NCBI GenBank assembly: GCA_002403515.1
Contig: DHHZ01000127.1
Coordinates: forward strand, 25,344-89,343
Length of the DNA: 64,000 bases
Source: Legionellales bacterium UBA4759
GTDB lineage: Bacteria; Pseudomonadota; Gammaproteobacteria; Legionellales; Legionellaceae
Reading direction: 5' to 3'
Below the pieces are notes generated by a model. It was not told where the DNA came from, did not search any database, and saw only the letters and a program-made list of their open reading frames with translations. The translations under genes were made by a program, and so were the position numbers. Shown piece after piece: positions 59,021 through 64,000 of this stretch. The stretch's first letter is position 1. Every line of letters begins with the position of its first letter.

Positions 59021-59854
59021 TTATTCGTTGTTTTCAAAGTCAATGATGTCTTCTAAATGCAACCATTGATTTTGAGATTCTTGTTCTTTTTCCAATTGTT
59101 TGAAATCAAAAAGATTTTTGTCCATGAGTTGGCTTGGACGAACATTTTGTAAAGCATGTAAAATGTTACTTGGAACTTTTGGATTTTCTTCGGCCAAAGA
59201 ATCAATAAGCTTCGCGACTTTTTTACGAGCTAGATTTTCTTGTGAACCACAAAGATTACAAGGAATGATTGGGAATGCTTGCTCATTGGCAAATTGAATA
59301 ATATCTTTTTCCTGAACATAGCACATCGGGCGAATCACAATGTGTTTGCCATTATCACTTAATAATTTGGGGGGCATTCCACTGATAGAACCATTGTATA
59401 AAATCGACATCATTAATGTACGAATTAAATCATCACGATGATGACCTAAGGCAATTTTATTAAAACCATTTTCTTCTGCATATCGATAAATAATACCTCG
59501 TCTTAAGCGTGAGCATAAAGAACAGTAAGTTTGACCTTCAGGGATTTTTTCTTTAACGATGGAATAGGTATCTTTGGTTAAAATGGTGTGTGCAATATTT
59601 CTCTCATCCAGCCATGCTCTTAATTTACTATCATCCCAACCAGGCTGCGCCTGGTCTAAGGTAAATGCGTGCAATTCAAAAGCGAACTTAGCGCGTTTTT
59701 GTAAGTGTTTAAGCAGGGTCAGCATGGTAAAAGAGTCCTTGCCGCCAGACAAACAAACCATTACCCGGTCGCCTTTTTGGATCATTTGATAATCACCAAT
59801 GGCTTTGCCTGTGTAATGCAGTAATTTTTTTTCAATAGCTGTAAATTGAGTCAT
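59021..59854 (-). CDS. ttcA: tRNA 2-thiocytidine biosynthesis protein TtcA
   Basis: 277 residues. The PP-loop [12 protein letters not shown] (about 33-44) activates the tRNA base C32; CSLC and CNLC are the paired CxxC motifs that hold the iron-sulfur cluster. [10 protein letters not shown] and GMPPKLLSD are also typical. TtcA thiolates cytidine 32 in several tRNAs. Its start overlaps the stop of the upstream secreted-protein gene by 4 bases (ATGA). Confidence 0.96.
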   Translation of the reverse strand: MTQFTAIEKKLLHYTGKAIGDYQMIQKGDRVMVCLSGGKDSFTMLTLLKHLQKRAKFAFELHAFTLDQAQPGWDDSKLRAWLDERNIAHTILTKDTYSIVKEKIPEGQTYCSLCSRLRRGIIYRYAEENGFNKIALGHHRDDLIRTLMMSILYNGSISGMPPKLLSDNGKHIVIRPMCYVQEKDIIQFANEQAFPIIPCNLCGSQENLARKKVAKLIDSLAEENPKVPSNILHALQNVRPSQLMDKNLFDFKQLEKEQESQNQWLHLEDIIDFENNE

Positions 59855-60882
59855 GATGTTTCTTTATTTTTCAAAATATAAGGGATTTTATAGGGTTTTT
59901 TGATAAGTGCAAATGTTTTTTCGAAAAAATTTAAGGAGTGAACCGGTTTTGCATTTGGGAAAAGAATAGTATTGCTTTGAAAAATTTCCCAAGGGTCTTT
60001 TTGATATAAACAAAAACCCATAGGTTCTTCTGGGTTAATATTGGCCAGAAACGCATGATAGTATTGGTTTGCGTACAAGGCATTGAGTTTAAGCTCAGTT
60101 TTATTTTGATTGAGTTTTATCGAATATTGCGGTAATTCAGGTGTTTTTAAATTGATAAATTGTGAAATGGTTAAACGTTGACCCTCTTTGTCATACAAGC
60201 CTGCCAAAGCTGAATGTAAGCCATTTTTTTCCGGAACTTGAATGGCAAACATTGCACCGCCATCTTGGAATCGGCATAAAATCTCTGAAAATGAGCGGGG
60301 ATTCACATCGGCAAGGTTTTGCCAAACATTCTGGATCCAAACCGCTTGGCTGGATACAAACTCTTCTTTGGATATATGAATATGACCATTGATTGAGCCT
60401 GACCAATATTGTTTAAGTTTAATGGTTGGTGTTAAAGACATTTTGGGGGTGATGACGGTTGGTTCCATCAAATCAATTTTCAGATTAAAAATTTGTTGTT
60501 TATTGTGCACATCCTGGCAACCAATGATTAAATTATCATTGACGGCACTGTATTGCCAAAAAAAACGACCAATATTTTGAGGAGTGGAATTGTTATCATC
60601 TTGGCGGATGGTTTCTTCATGGTGCCAAAGTACTTTTTTATCACTTAAATCAAAGATTCCTGCATAAGCATGATAAAGTTTATGGTGGCGCTCTACGATA
60701 AACATAAAGCCATAGTAATCATCTTGTTCGTTATGTAAAAGTCCGCTGATGGTCCAGGTGTTTTTATTCGGTTGTGACAAATCCAAAAGATTGGGTGAGC
60801 GGATGGGGTCATTGGCAAAACAACTTAGGCCATGAAAAATTATAAAAATTATACCCAAATATTTGATTAGTTTTGAATTCAT
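59851..60882 (-). CDS. Secreted protein, possible AttH/CrtC-like lipocalin fold
   Basis: 343 residues. A Sec signal peptide (about 1-23, ending SCFA) precedes a beta-rich protein with many Trp/Tyr/His residues. Segments such as [21 protein letters not shown] (about 58), [12 protein letters not shown] and [19 protein letters not shown] recall the AttH/CrtC lipocalin-like group, which binds hydrophobic ligands. The match is loose. It sits between lpxK and ttcA and overlaps ttcA by 4 bases; a link to envelope lipid genes is suggestive only. Confidence 0.65.
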   Translation of the reverse strand: MNSKLIKYLGIIFIIFHGLSCFANDPIRSPNLLDLSQPNKNTWTISGLLHNEQDDYYGFMFIVERHHKLYHAYAGIFDLSDKKVLWHHEETIRQDDNNSTPQNIGRFFWQYSAVNDNLIIGCQDVHNKQQIFNLKIDLMEPTVITPKMSLTPTIKLKQYWSGSINGHIHISKEEFVSSQAVWIQNVWQNLADVNPRSFSEILCRFQDGGAMFAIQVPEKNGLHSALAGLYDKEGQRLTISQFINLKTPELPQYSIKLNQNKTELKLNALYANQYYHAFLANINPEEPMGFCLYQKDPWEIFQSNTILFPNAKPVHSLNFFEKTFALIKKPYKIPYILKNKETS

Positions 60883-60892
60883 CCGGCTTAAC

Positions 60893-61849
60893 TCACAGAA
60901 TTAAAAAAAATTTTTCCCAAAAAAGCTCAGGAAGTTTCGCTTCAATGGCCAATTGATGAAGCGGTATATTTTGAAAACCCCGACATTTGATGGCATCCTT
61001 TTCTGTCATGATAATGCATGATTCTGGGATATCAAAATCTTTTATCGAATATTGATGATGATCAGGGAATGGATAAGGCGTAAATTCTATATTTAAATCA
61101 CTCAGTGTTTTAAAAAAACGCTCTGGATTACCTATTCCTGCAAAAGCTGCAATAGGTTTTTGCAAGGTCGGTAATTCTTTGGTTTTTAAATCAATTGAAA
61201 AAGTTTTATCTTTATAATCAGCGATAGTGTTTTTTAATGCCTCGGATGGATGACCATTGATAAGGATAAAATCAACATTTTTTAAACGGTTTATTGGTTC
61301 GCGCAGGGGGCCAATCGGTAACAATGTGCAATTTCCAAATCCTCGCATACCATCAATGACTATAATTTCTATTTGACGGGACATGGCATAATGCTGAAGG
61401 CCATCATCACTAATGACGATATCGCACAATTGATGCTGATGTAGGTAGTCGACAGCTTGAGCTCTTTGAGGCGCAATGACTACAGGTACTTGTGTTTTTT
61501 CAAAAATCAGTGCTGATTCGTCGCCAATTTTTTGTGCATTATCTTCTTTTTGAACCAAATAAGGAAATGTCGACAATTGATTTTTGTAAGCTCGAGTCAC
61601 AATTCCAACGCGATGACCTTTTGCTTTTAAGTATTCACAAATTGCAATCACTACAGGTGTTTTGCCCGTGCCGCCAACAGTTAAATTGCCAACCACCACC
61701 ACAGGCAGTGGCGATATTTGCTCATGGTGGATAATTTTATCTAGTTTTTGCCCTAACCAATAAGCCCAAGCCAAGGGTCTTAGCAAGAAACTAGGCTTTT
61801 GTGGACGATACCAATACCGATTAAGCCAAAGTGTCAGATGTTTCTTCAT
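60893..61849 (-). CDS. lpxK: Tetraacyldisaccharide 4'-kinase
   Basis: 318 residues from the ATG at 61849. LpxK phosphorylates the 4' position of the lipid A precursor at the inner membrane. The P-loop is VVVVGNLTVGGTGKTP (about 52-67), followed by ISDDGLQHYAM. An in-frame GTG at 61858 gives three more residues, but the ATG is preferred. It overlaps the msbA stop by 29 bases, so the two are translationally coupled. Confidence 0.96.
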   Translation of the reverse strand: MKKHLTLWLNRYWYRPQKPSFLLRPLAWAYWLGQKLDKIIHHEQISPLPVVVVGNLTVGGTGKTPVVIAICEYLKAKGHRVGIVTRAYKNQLSTFPYLVQKEDNAQKIGDESALIFEKTQVPVVIAPQRAQAVDYLHQHQLCDIVISDDGLQHYAMSRQIEIIVIDGMRGFGNCTLLPIGPLREPINRLKNVDFILINGHPSEALKNTIADYKDKTFSIDLKTKELPTLQKPIAAFAGIGNPERFFKTLSDLNIEFTPYPFPDHHQYSIKDFDIPESCIIMTEKDAIKCRGFQNIPLHQLAIEAKLPELFWEKFFLIL

Positions 61850-63593
61850 GCGATGCACTCAAATGTTGAGCTCGATAGAGCTTGGCATAATGTCCATTTT
61901 TATCAAGTAAAGCTTGGTGAGAGCCTTGTTCCACAATTTTTCCTTGCTTCATCACAAAGATAGTATCAGCAAATTGAATCGTAGATAGGCGATGAGCAAT
62001 GATAATCATGGTTCTTTGGTGATGAAATTGCTCAAGTGCACGCTGAATATGTTGTTCAGTTTGATTATCCAGGGCAGCTGTTGCTTCATCAAGAATAAAA
62101 ACAGGGGCATTTTTATAGATGGCGCGAGCCAAAGCCAAACGTTGTCGTTGTCCACCTGATAAAGTCAGACCATTTTCACCAATGATGGTTTGTAAACCGT
62201 CGGGCAATTGTTGAATGAAATCATAGGCATCGGCTTGTTGCATGGCGTTCAATAAACGTTGTTCATCGATATTTTTATCACCATAAGCAATATTAGAGGC
62301 GATGGTATCATTAAACAAAATGACGTGTTGGCTCACCCAAGAAAATTGTTGGCGTAATTGTTGAAGCGATAACTTATCAATAGGTAGCTTATCAAGAGTA
62401 ATTTGACCTTGTTGAATATCATAAAAGCGAGGTAAAAGATTGATTAAAGTGGTTTTTCCGCTACCCGATGAGCCCACCAAAGCAATGGTTCGTCCTGCAG
62501 GAATATGCATATTAAAATCTTCCAATACCCAATTTTCACCCTGATAAGCAAAATAAACATTTTTAAATTCAATGTCACCTTGAACGGCTGCCAATGATTC
62601 CTTGGCAACAAGGTCTTTTTCAAGATCTTGGTCAAGCAATTGAAAAATACTTTCAGCACCTGCAAATCCACGTTGAAGTGTGGCATTGAGTGTGGTCAGG
62701 GTTTTCATGGGTTTAATCAATTGAAGACCAGCTGCCGTAATAGCAACAAATGTTCCTGGGGTAATAGTGATGTGTTTGGCCAATTGAATAGCTGCAAAAA
62801 TAATCACAGTCATGGCAATTGCAAGAATCATTTGAACGCCAAAAACATTGATGGCTTTGGACATGGCTGCTTTTAAATCATGGCGACGTGACGATTCAGC
62901 CGCATGATTGAATTTTTCTGAAACATATTCTTGTGTTTCAAACATGCGAATTTCTCGAAAGCCTTCAATGACTTCACTGGCTATTTCGGTGACTTCACCC
63001 ATGGATTGTTGGGCTTTGCGACTAATGCGTCGAATTCTTCGATTGGTGTATTGTACAATAAAGGCAATGGCGGGCACGGCCAACATGAAAATGAGGGTCA
63101 GTTGCCAGGAAACAATTAACATGACTCCAAATAAACCAATGATTAAACAAATGTTTTGTACAATGTCGGTGATAGCATCAGCACTTACTTGCGAGACTTG
63201 CTCAACATCATAGAGTAGTTTTGATAACAATTGTCCTGATGGCGTGCTATCTAGGACTTTAGCCGGCAAGTGAATCAAATGTTGAAATACTTTTTGTCGC
63301 AGGCCATTGACCATTGAGCGTGCCACATGGGTCATGCAGTAACCACCAAATCCACCCATTAAGCCTCTAAGGGTAATACCCGTTAAAACAATCCATGGAA
63401 TTTGGTATATGAATTTCATGTCCACATGAACAAAACCTTTGTCCATAAAAGGGCGCATCATATAAGTAAAACTTGCATCAATGCCAGCATATAAACAATT
63501 GGCAATAATGCCAAGCAAGGCCATTTTCCAATAAGGTTTTAACAATGCGACAACACGATTTGATAAGGCGGGCGATTTAACAGTGCTTGACAT
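61821..63593 (-). CDS. msbA: Lipid A export ATP-binding/permease protein MsbA
   Basis: 590 residues. An exporter-type ABC half-transporter: six membrane helices (about 20-310), Walker A VGSSGSGKTTLINL, signature LSGGQRQRLALARAI, Walker B VFILDEATAALD. MsbA flips core-lipid A across the inner membrane. The adjacent lpxK and the family length make the MsbA assignment firm. No promoter was identified in the 132-base gap to the divergent small ORF, which holds a TATAAT-like pair in the other direction. Confidence 0.96.
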   Translation of the reverse strand: MSSTVKSPALSNRVVALLKPYWKMALLGIIANCLYAGIDASFTYMMRPFMDKGFVHVDMKFIYQIPWIVLTGITLRGLMGGFGGYCMTHVARSMVNGLRQKVFQHLIHLPAKVLDSTPSGQLLSKLLYDVEQVSQVSADAITDIVQNICLIIGLFGVMLIVSWQLTLIFMLAVPAIAFIVQYTNRRIRRISRKAQQSMGEVTEIASEVIEGFREIRMFETQEYVSEKFNHAAESSRRHDLKAAMSKAINVFGVQMILAIAMTVIIFAAIQLAKHITITPGTFVAITAAGLQLIKPMKTLTTLNATLQRGFAGAESIFQLLDQDLEKDLVAKESLAAVQGDIEFKNVYFAYQGENWVLEDFNMHIPAGRTIALVGSSGSGKTTLINLLPRFYDIQQGQITLDKLPIDKLSLQQLRQQFSWVSQHVILFNDTIASNIAYGDKNIDEQRLLNAMQQADAYDFIQQLPDGLQTIIGENGLTLSGGQRQRLALARAIYKNAPVFILDEATAALDNQTEQHIQRALEQFHHQRTMIIIAHRLSTIQFADTIFVMKQGKIVEQGSHQALLDKNGHYAKLYRAQHLSASHEETSDTLA

Positions 63594-63725
63594 AAATTAA
63601 CCGTTTAAAAAAACATTTATTTTAACTGGTTTTGGCAAGCAGGCAAACTTTCTTTTGCTATATCGGTAAAAATATTAGCAATGAACTATAATAACTATAG
63701 AATATAATATTTTTTTGGGGCAGTG

Positions 63726-63998
63726 ATGGCTAATTTAGATAAGCAGTCACAAGAAGTGCTTAAAGCAACCATGGAATTCATTGAGGATACGATTAGGGAT
63801 TTAGTATATAACAAACCAAAAACTCATACTAAAGAACAGGCAGAAAAACTTGCTTTATTTAAGGCAATTCGTGAAGGTATTTGGAAACTAAAACAAAAAA
63901 ATTTCAATGACTTTTACCTTTTTCCTAATAGAACGCGAGATGAAATTGGTGACTTGACGAGTAAAGTCAATGATTTAATTGCGCCAATTCACAAGTGA
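63726..63998 (+). CDS. Small unknown charged protein
   Basis: 90 residues from the ATG at 63726. Helical, with alternating charged and hydrophobic residues, no signal peptide or membrane span. It contains LYNKPKTHTKEQAEKLALFKAIR-like basic helices in its middle third. Not recognised. A GGGG-containing leader and two TATAAT sequences (63687-63692 and 63703-63708) lie upstream. A GTG at 63723 could be the start. The stop is within the window. Confidence 0.65.
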   Translation: MANLDKQSQEVLKATMEFIEDTIRDLVYNKPKTHTKEQAEKLALFKAIREGIWKLKQKNFNDFYLFPNRTRDEIGDLTSKVNDLIAPIHK

Positions 63999-64000
63999 AG

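Overview
The window looks like a chromosomal segment of a low-GC gammaproteobacterium. The gene set fits an order such as Legionellales: P. aeruginosa-type long NrdA with NrdB, IspB, MsbA/LpxK, PmbA, SdhE, RplY of the long CTC type, two SulP-carbonic anhydrase fusions, and several proteins of the kind host-associated bacteria export (a patatin-like lipase, a tubulin-tyrosine-ligase-like ATP-grasp enzyme, and large unrecognised helical proteins). The taxonomic placement is inference from gene content. I saw no rRNA, tRNA, CRISPR array, transposase or prophage module, and no gene-free stretch longer than 300 bases.

Layout. 1-5.6 kb: the end of kdpC, a kdpD whose kinase core lacks the phospho-accepting histidine, then uvrA. 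5.6-11.5 kb: a repeat-rich lipoprotein, a CinA-like protein, the rplU-rpmA-obgE operon (minus strand), and rplY-pth-ychF (plus strand). 11.5-13.9 kb: ispB and an MFS drug exporter, with a promoter whose -10 lies inside a perfect 18-bp palindrome. 14.0-21.9 kb: a leucine/isovalerate catabolism operon (isovaleryl-CoA dehydrogenase, thiolase, small membrane protein, methylcrotonyl-CoA carboxylase beta, methylglutaconyl-CoA hydratase, carboxylase alpha, HMG-CoA lyase). These convert isovaleryl-CoA to acetyl-CoA and acetoacetate.

21.9-28.7 kb is accessory: a patatin lipase, a solo ketosynthase-like protein, sdhE translationally coupled to a TTL-like ATP-grasp protein, a methyltransferase-like protein, an unknown 478-residue protein and a 60-residue secreted peptide. 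28.8-35.4 kb holds maf and a divergent ABC exporter/single-module NRPS pair (C-A-PCP-E, specificity code read by eye as asparagine-like). 35.5-45.5 kb returns to core genes: nrdB-nrdA with DnaA-box and NrdR-box-like sites, a phosphodiester glycosidase, pmbA, infA, rpsT, murJ and an M17 aminopeptidase.

45.6-64 kb: a decayed membrane-protein gene, an NspC-like PLP decarboxylase, proS, a 1213-residue unknown protein that may be joined out of frame to an upstream small ORF, an APH-fold kinase, two tandem SulP-carbonic anhydrase genes whose 3' 0.9 kb has been homogenised, ttcA with a coupled secreted protein, lpxK-msbA, and a small unknown ORF at the edge.
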